Positions 51,890-62,120 are shown, counted from the first letter of the stretch. The stretch is DNA of 64,000 nucleotides from Rhizobium sp. CCGE 510 (GCF_000292525.1 NZ_AEYF01000040.1:1-64000); one strand, 5' to 3'. Notes: a model not told the origin generated them from the sequence alone. A program made the numbers and translations.

Positions 51890-52906
51890 ATGAACATTGC
51901 TCTTAGCCGTTTTTCTCTCGCGCTTGCCGCTTCGCTTCTCTCCGCCACCGCGCTCGCCGGCAGCGCCAATGCGCAGGACGAAGGTCTCGTCGTCTACAAT
52001 GCCCAGCACGAGAGCCTGGGCCGCGAATGGATCGATGCTTTTACCAAGGAGACCGGCATCAAGGTCACCATGCGGCAGGGCAGCGACATGCAATTCGCCA
52101 ACCAGATCATTCAGGAAGGCGACGCCTCGCCGGCCGACGTGTTTCTGACCGAGAATTCGCCGGCGATGACGCTGGTCGATGGCGCGGGCCTCTTTGCCCC
52201 GATCGAAAAGGACACGCTGGATCAGGTTCCCGATCAATATCGCCCGGCTGACGGGATGTGGACCGGCATTGCCGCGCGCACCACCGTTTTTGCCTATGAC
52301 AAGACGAAGCTCACCGAAGACAAGCTGCCGAAGTCGATGCTCGACCTTGCTGATCCGGCCTGGAAGGGCCGCTGGGGCGCGTCACCAGCCGGCGCCGATT
52401 TCCAGGCCATCGTCGCTGCGCTGCTGCAGCTCAAGGGTGAGCAGGCGACTGCCGACTGGCTGAAGGCTCTCAAGGAAAATGCCACGCCCTACAAGGGCAA
52501 CAGCGTCGCCATGAAGGCCGTCAATGCAGGCGAAGTCGAAGGCGCGATCATCTATCATTATTACTGGTTCGGCGATCAGGCCAAAACAGGCGAGAACAGC
52601 AAGAATGTCGGCCTGCACTACTTCAAGAACCAGGATCCGGGCGCCTTCGTCAGCGTCTCGGGTGGCGGCATCCTGAAGTCGACGCAGCACATAAAGGAAG
52701 CCCAGGCTTTCCTGAAGTTCCTTACCAGCAAGACCGGCCAGACGGTTCTTAGGGATGGTGACTCTTACGAATATGCCGTCGGCAAGGACGCGGCCTCCAA
52801 CGACAAACTCACTCCGCTCGCCGATCTCAACGCGCCAAAAGTTGAAGCCTCGACGCTCGATAGCAAGAAGGTCGTGGAGTTGATGACGGCCGCCGGCCTG
52901 ATCTGA
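51890..52906 (+). CDS. Fe3+ ABC transporter, periplasmic binding protein
   Basis: The 338-residue FbpA/AfuA-type protein has a Sec signal peptide (LALAASLLSATALAGSANAQ). The class II binding-protein fold opens GLVVYNAQHESLGREWIDAF. The C-terminal Tyr pair expected to bind iron is in IIYHYYWFG, consistent with ferric-binding proteins. It captures periplasmic Fe3+ for the following permease and ATPase. Upstream lie two iron boxes, and a hairpin 75 bp past its stop separates it from the permease. Confidence 0.9.
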   Translation: MNIALSRFSLALAASLLSATALAGSANAQDEGLVVYNAQHESLGREWIDAFTKETGIKVTMRQGSDMQFANQIIQEGDASPADVFLTENSPAMTLVDGAGLFAPIEKDTLDQVPDQYRPADGMWTGIAARTTVFAYDKTKLTEDKLPKSMLDLADPAWKGRWGASPAGADFQAIVAALLQLKGEQATADWLKALKENATPYKGNSVAMKAVNAGEVEGAIIYHYYWFGDQAKTGENSKNVGLHYFKNQDPGAFVSVSGGGILKSTQHIKEAQAFLKFLTSKTGQTVLRDGDSYEYAVGKDAASNDKLTPLADLNAPKVEASTLDSKKVVELMTAAGLI

Positions 52907-52968
52907 CCTTCTGCCGCAGGCGACTTCCGGCCAAAACTATTGCTTTTGGCTCAAGAAAACCTTAGGGC

Positions 52969-54631
52969 ATGACGAAATCCGGCAACCGCTCCTCAAAAGC
53001 GGTTGCCTTCCTTTTTCAGCGTGTAAAGGCATCGGCCTTGCTGCAGGACAACAGATTGCTCGCATCCGGCGACGCGGCGCCGATCGCGCCGAGGGCCGCG
53101 TGCATGGGATTGCCGCGCGGGCCTATGCCGCATGCTTCCGTGGTGCTGATGGCGACCGTCGTCGCGATCTTCAGCCTGGTGCCGCTTGGCTTCATCGGAT
53201 GGGTCACCTACGATGTCGGCTGGGAAACGGTAAAGACCCTGGTCTTTCGGCCGCGCGTCGGCGAACTGCTCGTCAATACCGTCCTGCTGGAATCGCTCAC
53301 CATCCCGCTGTCGATCGCGCTTGCCGTGACGCTTGCCTGGCTGACCGAGCGGACCGACATTCCCTTCGCGCGGCTCTGGGCCTGGCTTGCGATCGCTCCG
53401 CTCGCTGTGCCTGCCTTCGTGCACAGCTATGCCTGGGTCAGCCTCGTCCCCGGCATGCGCGGCCTGCAGAGCGGCGTCTTCGTCTCGGTGATCGCCTATT
53501 ATCCCTTTCTCTACCTGCCGGTCGCCGCGGCGTTGCGCCGTCTCGATCCGGCGATCGAGGACGCCGCGGCCTCGCTCGGCCTCAATCCCTGGCGGGTCTT
53601 CTTCCGGGCGGTGCTGCCGCAGCTCCGACTGGCCATCTGCGGCGGCTCGCTGCTGATCGGGCTGCATCTGCTTTCGGAGTACGGGCTGTTCGTCATGATC
53701 CGGTTCGACACTTTCGCGACGGCGATCGTCGATCAGTTCCAGTCCTCCTACAACAGCCCTGCCTCCAACATGCTCGGCGGCGTGCTCGTCGCCTGCTGTC
53801 TTTTCTGCTCGGCTTCGAGGTGCTGGTGCGCGGCAACGAACGGTATGCACGCGTCGGCTCCGGCTCGCCGCGTCCGACAGACCGTCGCCGGCTCGGCTGG
53901 TTCGTGGTGCCGGCCGTTATTCTGCCTGTCGCCCTGGCGGTGCTGACACTCGGCGTGCCGCTGGTGACGCTTGGCCGCTGGCTCTATCTCGGCGGCACCG
54001 GGATCTGGCGCTTCGAAGTCGGCAGCGCCTTCCTGCAGACGATCGTGCTTGCCATTGTCGGCGGCGTGCTGGCAACGATTGCCGCAGCACCGATGGCCTG
54101 GCTTTCCGTTCGTGCGCCCAGCCGTTTGCAGCGCGTGCTCGAAGCCTGCCATTATTATGTCGGCTCGCTGCCCGGTGTCGTCGTGGCGCTGGCGTTGGTG
54201 ACGATCACCGTGCGTCTCGTGCTGCCGCTCTATCAGACCTTTGCAACGCTGCTCGTCGCCTATGTGATGCTTTTCCTGCCACGCGCCATGGTCGGGTTGC
54301 GCGCCAGCATCGCCCAGGCACCGGTGGAGCTGGAGCGCGCCGCGATGGGCCTTGGCCGGACGCCTGGCCAGGCGGTACGGCAGATCACCATGCGGCTTGC
54401 CGCACCCGGAGCGGCCGCCAGCGTGGCGCTCGCCGCCCTCGGCATTACCAATGAACTGACGGCAACCCTGATGCTGTCGCCCAACGGCGTCGATACACTG
54501 GCGACGAAATTCTGGTCGCTGACCAGCGAAATCGATTATGTTTCGGCCGCACCCTATGCCTTCATGATGGTCGTTCTGTCGCTGCCGCTTACCCTTATGC
54601 TCTATACCCAATCGAAACGGACTGCCGGCCA

Positions 54632-54635
<4 letters not shown>
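52969..54635 (+). pseudogene. Fe3+ ABC transporter permease (FbpB-like), frameshifted
   Basis: Two overlapping frames together encode a full two-domain permease. The first frame (52969-53946) encodes the first domain through MLGGVLVACCL and then turns into unrelated Cys/Arg-rich sequence. The correct sequence resumes in the -1 frame as LLGFEVLVRGNERYARVG and continues to 54635. The shift falls near 53800-53806, in TGTCTTTTCTGC, and one missing base would explain it. Each half retains its EAA-like loop (AAASLGLNPWRVFFRAVLP; RAAMGLGRTPGQAVRQITM). It is a decayed gene, a sequence error, or a split or frameshifted functional gene. It overlaps the ATPase gene by 4 bp. Confidence 0.75.
52981..53012 (+). 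terminator. Attenuator-like hairpin between fbpA and the permease
   Basis: GGCAACCGCT (52981-52990) and AGCGGTTGCC (52998-53007) form a 10-bp perfect stem followed by TTCCTTTTT. It falls within the first codons of the long permease frame. It probably reduces downstream expression relative to the binding protein, and argues that permease translation starts later (53104 or 53128). Confidence 0.7.
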
Positions 54636-55669
<1,034 letters not shown>

Positions 55670-55673
55670 GTGA

Positions 55674-55772
55674 GAGCGTCGCGCGTCCGAGGACGCGCAG
55701 AACCGCTCTAACTTCTTGCTTTAACGCGATTCCTGACGGAAACCGCTTCGCACTTTTCCTGGAATTGCTTAG
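55674..55772. repeat. RIME-like intergenic repeat
   Basis: AGAGCGTCGCGCGTC...GACGCGCAGAACCGCTCT and AACGCGATTCCTGACGG...TTTTCCTGGAATTGCTTA. It lies between the converging ATPase and glucanase genes. Confidence 0.7.
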
Positions 55773-57103
55773 CCGAACTTGCGCACCAGGTCTTCCGGTT
55801 CGATGCCTTCGAGCCAGCCGCCGGTAAAGCCGGCGCGCTCGAGCCCGAGGCGGATGGCCGGCGATTGCCGCATCAGCTTCCAGATGAAGTCGGAGCGCTC
55901 GTTCTCGAGGGTCATGACGAGAAGACCCTGATCGATGCCGACCGTGCGGTCGTCGACCCAGCCTTCCGGCCGCTTGGTCTTGACTGTCGGGTTGAAGCCG
56001 CCGGGAAAGCCGCCTTCCAAGAGCAGGTTCGGATAGCTGGTCAAAAGCGCCTTGGTGCCGTCCATAGCCGCCTGCCGGTCGTAGGGCAGGCACGCAAGGG
56101 CTGCCCAGGGTGCGATCGTGCCGTCATCCGGGCCGAGCGGGGCGCCGCGGGCGGCATAGCCCAGAACCTTCGGCTGACGGCCGCCGCGCATGCGCCGCGT
56201 CGGCGGCGGACCGTCGCAGGCGGAGAAACCCCAGATATTCTTATTGTAGCCGACGAACTGGCCGGGATTGCGCTCGGCATAATCACGCTGGACGTTGATA
56301 GCCACCTGGGTGTTGCGGAAATAATCCCAGTTCCGCTCGGCCATCGGCTTGTCCTGAATGCCGCGGAAATCGATCCAGGCATGGGAGAAGAGGTGGATGA
56401 ACAGCGGCCCGGCATAGAGATAGGACTGTTCGCCGTGCAGCATCCAGGAATAGCTTGACGTAAAGGCGTCGTAGCAAGACTGCGGGATGGGGTGCGTCGG
56501 CGAGCCGAGCGCCAGTGTGTAGAGGATGATCGCCTCATCGAAGCCGTGATAACGCCAGCGCAGGAAGCCGGAAGACGGCTTCCAGCCCATGGCAATGGTG
56601 TCGCCCTTGTTCAGGGCCCAGCGCCAGTCGACGCGCTCGTAGATGAAGGTCGCGAGTTCACGGATTTCAGTCTCCGTTTCGTCGTCTTCGCGATTGAAAT
56701 ACTGCGCCGCCGTCAGGATGCCGGCGACAAGCAGCGCCGTATCGATGGTCGACAGCTCGCTGTTCCAGGCGCGATGGCCGGTATCCATATGCAGGAAATG
56801 GTAGAAGAAGCCGCGGTGGCCGGTGGCGTGGCGTTCCTCGCCCTGACGCGCCTCGGCGAAAAACCGCAGCGTATTGACCGTGCGTTCGGCTGCCTCCGCG
56901 CGGCTGATCCAGCAACGCTCGACACCGACGGGATAAGAGGAAAGGGCAAAGCCGACGGCTGCGATACTTGCCGGCACGCCGCCGATCGATGTATCGGCCA
57001 CCAGGCCGTTTTCGGGATTGGAATATTTCAGGAAGTACTTGAATGCCGAATGCTGCAGCCTGTCGACAAGCGCTGCGTCAATGTCTTCAATCCGTTGCAG
57101 CAT
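55769..57103 (-). CDS. GH144-type glycoamylase-fold glucanase (endo-beta-1,2-glucanase-like)
   Basis: The 444-residue protein is made only of the glycoamylase-like (PF10091-type) alpha/alpha barrel found in GH144 and in cyclic beta-1,2-glucan synthase. Typical blocks are NGLVADTS, GHRGFFYHFLHMDTGHRAWNSELSTIDTALLVAG, YNKNIWGFSACDGP, DDGTIAPWAALACLPY and GFPGGFNPTV. There is no signal peptide, so it may act on cytosolic beta-1,2-glucan. That substrate is plausible in rhizobia but unproven. AGGAG precedes the ATG. Confidence 0.82.
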   Translation of the reverse strand: MLQRIEDIDAALVDRLQHSAFKYFLKYSNPENGLVADTSIGGVPASIAAVGFALSSYPVGVERCWISRAEAAERTVNTLRFFAEARQGEERHATGHRGFFYHFLHMDTGHRAWNSELSTIDTALLVAGILTAAQYFNREDDETETEIRELATFIYERVDWRWALNKGDTIAMGWKPSSGFLRWRYHGFDEAIILYTLALGSPTHPIPQSCYDAFTSSYSWMLHGEQSYLYAGPLFIHLFSHAWIDFRGIQDKPMAERNWDYFRNTQVAINVQRDYAERNPGQFVGYNKNIWGFSACDGPPPTRRMRGGRQPKVLGYAARGAPLGPDDGTIAPWAALACLPYDRQAAMDGTKALLTSYPNLLLEGGFPGGFNPTVKTKRPEGWVDDRTVGIDQGLLVMTLENERSDFIWKLMRQSPAIRLGLERAGFTGGWLEGIEPEDLVRKFG

Positions 57104-57436
57104 AGGCTCCTACCCAACTGTTGCATCGCCCCATGCTTCAACATGGTGGCCGTCCCCGGGCAAATCAAACCTTTTTGATTCGTACGGATAAGAGAACACG
57201 AATGGGCGGAATCGGTCGTTAATAATTATTGGTGAAATAATATCTAGCAAAAGTCATATAAGCAGTGCAGCAAAAGGAGCGGTTACGCCCCAATCCGCAA
57301 CCGTTGTCTTCTGCGATATTTTTGCCTCGGACACTTTGCGGAGCCGCTGAGTGTCGCCCGATCGTAGAGCCGGCGGGGCGCGGCCGTGTCTGCGCGCGCC
57401 TCAACCCGTCGGCATGAACCACACCTCGCGCCGATC
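57104..57436. other. 333-bp gap between the GH144 gene and the MlrC-like gene
   Basis: It holds the copy-2 shared motif just upstream of the GH144 gene. An AT-rich stretch near 57215-57260 (TTAATAATTATTGGTGAAATAATATC) follows and may be the promoter of that gene (the motif splits into TTAATAATTATTGG and GAAATAATATC). No coding sequence was accepted. Confidence 0.35.
57124..57150 (-). promoter_or_regulatory. Candidate shared upstream motif (copy 2)
   Basis: CATCGCCCCATGCTT (57124-57138) and AACATGGTGGC (57140-57150) match copy 1 at 24626-24659, except that the 9-base spacer is missing here. Confidence 0.35.
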
Positions 57437-58879
57437 TCAAGTCCCCGCAGAACGCGAGGAGAGGAAGACCTGCGGCTCGAAGGCAAAGTCCTTGTCGAAG
57501 GGATAGGTCGGATGCTGTTTGCGCAGCCGCGGCAGGCGCTCGACGAACTGATCGACGACACCGGTCGACAGCGCCATCAGGTTCGGATTGGCGATCGGCG
57601 CCAGTTCCGGCGAGAGATAGCCCGATTTGACGACGATGATCCTCGCCGCATGCGGATCGAGACCGAGTCGAGTGAAATCGGCGATATTGTGATAGGGCCG
57701 GCGCTTGGCGCAGAGCACGAGGTCGATGCCGTCGATCGCAACCACCGCCTGGCGGTCGGCCGGATCTGACGTTTCGTGCAGGAATTTGACCGTGAAACGA
57801 GCAATGACCGGCTTGCTGCCATTGCTGTCGAGTGTGGCGCCGACGCTGAGGTCCAGCTCGGCACCCACGCTTGCGGCATAGCAGGCCTCGGTCGCAGCCT
57901 TGTCGGTGATGCCGGCGAGGACGACGCCGGTTGCACCCTTGGCGATCAGCTCGGCCAGGACATCGGCCCGGTCTCCGACACCGCCGCCCGTTGGGTTGTC
58001 GCCGGATTCGGCGAGCACCACCGGGGCGGTTGGGCTAGCGATCGCTCTCGCGACACATTCTTCCAACGAGCCGGTTTCGCAGCCGAAGACAAAGTTTTCG
58101 CGCACATCCCAATAGGCCCTGGCGAGACGTCTTGCCTCGCGCTCCATTGCCGCGCGGTCGGTGCCGGTCATGATGGCGGCGGCCGTGGCGCGCGGTTCGT
58201 CGGCCCAGACATAGCCGACCATCAGCGATGCATCCCAGACGCCATCAATCGCATCGATGCCGGGCAGCATCTCATACAGGCTCTTTGCCGGCTCATCGAC
58301 GGTGCTGGTGCGCTCGCCGGGCAGCACGACCGGGATCGGCGCCCAGAGAACGACCGGCCTTGCGCCAGTCTTCAGGCTCTCCACCAGCATGGAGACGGAA
58401 CGGCGCATCGTCTCCTCGACGTCGATATGCGGCGCGGTGCGATAGGTTGAATAAATATCGAGCGCATCGATGATGCGCTGGGTGACGTTGCCATGCAGGT
58501 CGTAGCTTGCCGAAACCGTGCAATCCTCGCCGACCAGCGCGCGGGCCGCACTGATCCAGTCGCCCTCGGCATCCTCCATGCCTTCGACATACATGGCGCC
58601 ATGCATGGCGAGGTAGAGACCATCGAGCGGCAGCAGCGGCTTCAGCCGCTCTAGGAATTCGCTCTTAAAGGCCTCGTAGGCCGCACGCGAAACCGGGCCG
58701 CCGGCAATGGCGCGGGCATGGATCGTCGGCAGGAATTCGGCGTCGTAATCTCTGAGGAAGCCAAAGTAGGGTGATGCCAGCAGTGCGTCCCCGCGCAGCA
58801 CGCGAAAATCCTTCTCCTCGTTCAGGACGGGATTGTATGTGCTGCATTCGATATGAATGCCACCGACGGCGATACGCAT
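57437..58879 (-). CDS. M81 family metallopeptidase (MlrC-like)
   Basis: The 480-residue protein resembles microcystinase C and related zinc hydrolases. The opening RIAVGGIHIECSTYNP, DGLYLAMHGAMYVEG, DLHGNVTQR and the middle VLAESGDNPTGGGVGDRADVL are family hallmarks. The Glu, Asp and His residues in those blocks are the likely zinc ligands. It probably hydrolyses small peptides in the cytosol; microcystin itself is not implied. Start at 58879. An orphan coding remnant ends 9 bp upstream in the same direction. Confidence 0.88.
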   Translation of the reverse strand: MRIAVGGIHIECSTYNPVLNEEKDFRVLRGDALLASPYFGFLRDYDAEFLPTIHARAIAGGPVSRAAYEAFKSEFLERLKPLLPLDGLYLAMHGAMYVEGMEDAEGDWISAARALVGEDCTVSASYDLHGNVTQRIIDALDIYSTYRTAPHIDVEETMRRSVSMLVESLKTGARPVVLWAPIPVVLPGERTSTVDEPAKSLYEMLPGIDAIDGVWDASLMVGYVWADEPRATAAAIMTGTDRAAMEREARRLARAYWDVRENFVFGCETGSLEECVARAIASPTAPVVLAESGDNPTGGGVGDRADVLAELIAKGATGVVLAGITDKAATEACYAASVGAELDLSVGATLDSNGSKPVIARFTVKFLHETSDPADRQAVVAIDGIDLVLCAKRRPYHNIADFTRLGLDPHAARIIVVKSGYLSPELAPIANPNLMALSTGVVDQFVERLPRLRKQHPTYPFDKDFAFEPQVFLSSRSAGT

Positions 58880-58888
58880 GGGGAAACC

Positions 58889-59077
58889 TCAGTTGATGTT
58901 GGGAGCAATCAGGAAGGTATAGGTGGCGATGCCGGCGGCCTGAACCTTGAGGCCGGTCCCGTCGTCAAGAATTTCGCCTGTCATCTGACACCAAGTGTGG
59001 GATTGTCGCAAGCGGTGCCGCCTCATCTCATTAAGTGCGCCATCGCTCCTGCCGATCACGATGACCAGAACATCATC
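58889..59077 (-). pseudogene. Possible 3' remnant of a gene upstream of mlrC
   Basis: A 62-codon open stretch on the minus strand ends 9 bp before the MlrC start. It reads ...GEILDDGTGLKVQAAG then IATYTFLIAPNIN and looks protein-like, but a stop at 59078-59080 closes it upstream and no good start with a ribosome-binding site exists. It may be the C-terminus of a deleted operon partner. The family was not recognised, so this is weak. Confidence 0.3.
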
Positions 59078-59275
59078 TTATGAGTCGAGGCCAAGCAGGG
59101 TGGCGTTGCTATGAGGTGAGTCGTTGGATGCATGCAAGATCGCGTCGAACACAGCAGCTTACGCGCACCGGCCGCGAGGCGCACACGCCCCATGATTCGC
59201 CCGATCAGCGAGCTTACGGATCGGCAAACATCATACGCAGCACAGGCACACTAAGGCTTTGAAATTTAGATAAAC

Positions 59276-59350
59276 TGGAGCGGGCGAAGGGATTCGAACC
59301 CTCGACCCCAACCTTGGCAAGGTTGTGCTCTACCCCTGAGCTACACCCGC
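59276..59350 (-). tRNA. tRNA-Gly (GCC)
   Basis: The acceptor stem GCGGGTG/CGCCCGC, D-arm, anticodon loop CTTGCCAAG (anticodon GCC), T-arm GGTTCGAATCC and encoded CCA are all present. Span includes CCA. Confidence 0.97.
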
Positions 59351-59606
59351 TCAATCCGCATCGGTCCGGGGTAGTTGCTGGACCGTGGGCGCCGCCTCTC
59401 GGCGACCGGCGCTATATGGCCTAACGGGTTTTCAAATGCAACAGGGAAATGACGGAGAGGCGAATAAAAATTTGGCAGGTCGCATGAGGCAGGCGGAAAG
59501 GCCGCAAATGCGGGGCAAAGCGTCGGCCGCAAAGATTGCCAAACGATGTCGACGGACTTAATCAGGACGCCTTGTCTTTTTCCCTTCCTGTCCAATGGAT
59601 TGCCCA

Positions 59607-60116
59607 ATGTCCGAAAATGTCCCGAAAACCAGAGAAGAATTGTTTGCCTTTCTCGATGGGCTCGGCATTGCCCATAAGACCGTCGACCATGCGCCGGTGT
59701 TCACCGTGGCGGAATCGGTTGCGCTGCGCGACGAGATCCCCGGCGGCCACACCAAGAACCTGTTCGTCAAGGACAAGAAGGACAGGTATTTTCTCCTGAC
59801 CGTCGAGGAAAATGCTGCCGTCGATCTCAAGCAGGTGCATAATGCCATCGGCGGGTCCGGCCGGGTCTCCTTCGGCAGGCCGGAGAAGTTGATGGACTAT
59901 CTCGGCGTCATTCCCGGCGCGGTGACCGCATTCGGCGCGATCAACGATACTGCGGCGAATGTCACCTTCGTGCTCGATGCCGATCTGATGCGCGAGGAAA
60001 TCATCAACTGCCATCCGCTGTCCAACGATGCGACGACATCGATTGCGAGCGTCGATCTCATCCGTTTCATGGAAGCGACCGGGCATAAGCCGCTTGTCTT
60101 GAAAGTGACGTCCTGA
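59607..60116 (+). CDS. Prolyl-tRNA editing protein ProXp-ala/YbaK family
   Basis: The 169-residue free-standing editing domain hydrolyses mischarged Ala-tRNA(Pro) or related mischarged tRNAs. Recognisable parts are FTVAESVALRDEIPGGHTKNLFVKDKK (with catalytic Lys) and SFGRPEKLMDYLGVIPGAVTAFGAIND. The C-terminal CHPLSNDATTSIASVDLIRFMEATGH is typical. Start at 59607, because the ATG at 59595 lacks a ribosome-binding site. Confidence 0.88.
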   Translation: MSENVPKTREELFAFLDGLGIAHKTVDHAPVFTVAESVALRDEIPGGHTKNLFVKDKKDRYFLLTVEENAAVDLKQVHNAIGGSGRVSFGRPEKLMDYLGVIPGAVTAFGAINDTAANVTFVLDADLMREEIINCHPLSNDATTSIASVDLIRFMEATGHKPLVLKVTS

Positions 60117-60126
60117 CATACGATTT

Positions 60127-60238
60127 TAGCGCTAAAGCGCGTCGCGGACTTTCAGTTTCGCTTGCCGCGCTTTAGGCCTTTGGTTTTGTGCATGTCTTGA
60201 TCGCAAAACCGCTACACTTTTGCGCGACATGCTTTAGC
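60127..60238. repeat. RIME-like intergenic repeat
   Basis: TAAAGCGCGTCGCGGAC...GTCCG-like arm...CCGCGCTTTA is followed by GTGCATGTCTTGATCGCAAAA...TTTTGCGCGACATGCTTTA. It lies between the editing-protein gene and cnoX. Confidence 0.75.
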
Positions 60239-60275
60239 AAAGACGCCGGCAAGATCGGCGCGGCGGGAGATACCT

Positions 60276-61250
60276 ATGAGCGGCAGCGACAACCCCTATA
60301 ACGGTTCCTTCGGAAATCAGATGACGGCGACGACAAGCTTCGGCGCCACCCCGGAACCGGCGGCTGCAGCCGGCAGCTACATCACCGACACGACGACGGC
60401 GAATTTCGGCAAGGACGTCATCGAGGAATCGCGCCATCAGCCGGTGCTGGTCGATTTCTGGGCGCCCTGGTGCGGGCCCTGCAAGCAGCTGACGCCGGTA
60501 CTGGAAAAGGTGGTCAACGAAGCCAAGGGCCGTGTCCGGCTGGTCAAGATGAACATCGATGACCATCCCTCGATCGCCGGCCAGCTCGGAATCCAGTCGA
60601 TCCCGGCGGTCATCGCCTTCGTCAATGGCCGCCCTGCCGACGGCTTCATGGGTGCGGTGCCGGAAAGCCAGATCCAGCAGTTCATCGACCGTATTGCCGG
60701 CCCGGCCGGCGCCGATGAGGCGGCCGAGATCGAAGCCGTGGTTACGGAAGCAGCAGAGCTGCTGGCTGCCGGCAACGTCAACGAGGCCGCTCAACTCTAC
60801 GCCGCCGTGATGCAAGCCGATCCCGAAAATGCCAAGGCGATTGCCGGAATGGCCGAATGCATGATCGCCGCAAACCAGCATGAGCGGGCGCGCGAAACTC
60901 TGACCGATCTGCCGGAAGAGCTGGCGAAGGACGCCGGCATCCAGGCGGTGCTGAAAAAGCTCGAACAGATCGAGGAAGCCCGCAAGCTCGGCGATCCCGT
61001 TGCGCTCGAGCGTGACCTTGCCGCAAACCCCGACGACCACGAAGCGCGGCTGAAGCTCGCCAAGATCCTCAATGTCGAAGGCCGGCGCGACGAAGCGGCC
61101 GAGCACCTGCTGCTGATCATGCGCAAGGACCGCACCTTTGACGATGACGGCGCCCGCCGCCAGCTGCTGCAGTTCTTCGAGGTCTGGGGCTTCAAGGATC
61201 CGGCGACGATTTCCGCCCGGCGCAGGCTTTCGGCAATGCTGTTCTCCTAA
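60276..61250 (+). CDS. cnoX: Thioredoxin-TPR co-chaperone CnoX (YbbN)
   Basis: The 324-residue protein joins a thioredoxin domain (LVDFWAPWCGPCKQLTPVLEKV) to C-terminal TPR-like repeats (AAELLAAGNVNEAAQLYAAVMQADPENAKAIAGMAECMIAANQHERARETL, then AANPDDHEARLKLAKILNVEGRRDEAAEHLL). The CnoX/YbbN family hands oxidised substrates to DnaK and GroEL. WCGPC is intact, as in alphaproteobacterial members that keep redox activity. GGGAGA precedes the ATG. Confidence 0.92.
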   Translation: MSGSDNPYNGSFGNQMTATTSFGATPEPAAAAGSYITDTTTANFGKDVIEESRHQPVLVDFWAPWCGPCKQLTPVLEKVVNEAKGRVRLVKMNIDDHPSIAGQLGIQSIPAVIAFVNGRPADGFMGAVPESQIQQFIDRIAGPAGADEAAEIEAVVTEAAELLAAGNVNEAAQLYAAVMQADPENAKAIAGMAECMIAANQHERARETLTDLPEELAKDAGIQAVLKKLEQIEEARKLGDPVALERDLAANPDDHEARLKLAKILNVEGRRDEAAEHLLLIMRKDRTFDDDGARRQLLQFFEVWGFKDPATISARRRLSAMLFS

Positions 61251-61352
61251 AGTGCCGCGGGTCCGATAGCACGGCAAGCCGCTGGATCGCTCTAAGTCCG
61301 CGTCCAATCCTTTGGAAGGTCGATCCCGATTTTCGGGGCGACGCGCTAAGTT
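61250..61352. repeat. Degenerate RIME-like repeat
   Basis: AAAGTGCCGCGGG...GCCGCTGGATCGCTCTAAG followed by GGTCGATCCCGATTTTCGGGGCGACGCGCTAAG. Only part of the two-palindrome pattern is kept. It starts inside the cnoX stop. Confidence 0.5.
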
Positions 61353-61409
61353 TCGAGCATCTGCCCTTGCGTTTTCGGACGGGGGCACCACATTCTCGTG
61401 AGGACGGGC

Positions 61410-62111
61410 ATGCCCGTTACAAGAATGCGGGACGGTTTCATGCAAGTCGGGAATGCCAGATACCTGAAGCCGGGCGATCTGCCTGATACAATCGCCGTGT
61501 TCCCCCTGACCGGTGCCCTCCTTCTGCCGGCCGGGCAGCTTCCGCTCAACATTTTCGAACCGCGCTATCTGGCGATGCTGGATGCCGCACTGACGGGAAA
61601 CCGGCTGATCGGCATGGTGCAGCCGGCGTTCGGCGAACACGAGGACAAGGGTGGCGATCCCAATCTTGCCGCCGTCGGCTGCCTCGGCCGCATCACCTCC
61701 TTCGCCGAGACCGGCGATGGCCGCTATATCGTCTCGCTGACCGGCGTCTGCCGCTTCCGGTTGCTGGAGGAGAAAGCGACGAGCGATCCGTTCCGTACCT
61801 TCCGCATCGTCCCGTTTATCGCCGATCTCTCGGCCGCGAACGAGGAGGAGGCGGTCGACCGCGCAGCGCTCTTGACCGCCTTCAAGGCCTATCTTGCGGC
61901 CAACAAGCTGGAAGCCGACTGGGAGAGCGTCGAGCGGGCGAGCAATCTGACGCTTGTCAATTCGCTGGCGATGATGTCGCCGTTCGGGCCGGCTGAAAAG
62001 CAGGCACTGCTGGAAGCGCCCGATCTGAAGACGCGGGCCGAAACGCTGATCGCTATTACCGAGATCGTGCTGGCGCGGGTCTTCGGTGACTCCGACACGA
62101 TTCTGCAGTAG
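61410..62111 (+). CDS. LON peptidase substrate-binding domain protein
   Basis: The 233-residue protein has only the Lon N-terminal (LAN) domain: DTIAVFPLTGALLLPAGQLPLNIFEPRYLAMLDAAL, with VGCLGRITSFAETGDGRYIVSLTGVCRFRL and the C-terminal helical part LVNSLAMMSPFGPAEKQALLEAPDLKTRAETL. It has no ATPase or protease domain and may recognise damaged proteins. Starts at 61398 (GTG), 61410 and 61440 are possible. 61410 has GAGG at good distance, while the conserved family sequence opens at 61440 (MQVGNARYLKPGDLP). Confidence 0.87.
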   Translation: MPVTRMRDGFMQVGNARYLKPGDLPDTIAVFPLTGALLLPAGQLPLNIFEPRYLAMLDAALTGNRLIGMVQPAFGEHEDKGGDPNLAAVGCLGRITSFAETGDGRYIVSLTGVCRFRLLEEKATSDPFRTFRIVPFIADLSAANEEEAVDRAALLTAFKAYLAANKLEADWESVERASNLTLVNSLAMMSPFGPAEKQALLEAPDLKTRAETLIAITEIVLARVFGDSDTILQ

Positions 62112-62120
62112 ACTTCAGCC

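Noticed and set aside
57437..58879. Microcystin-degrading enzyme
   Set aside because: The family is broad and no mlrA or mlrB is nearby; only a general M81 peptidase role can be supported.
59276..59350. Integrative element at tRNA-Gly
   Set aside because: No integrase and no direct repeat of the tRNA 3' end were seen nearby.
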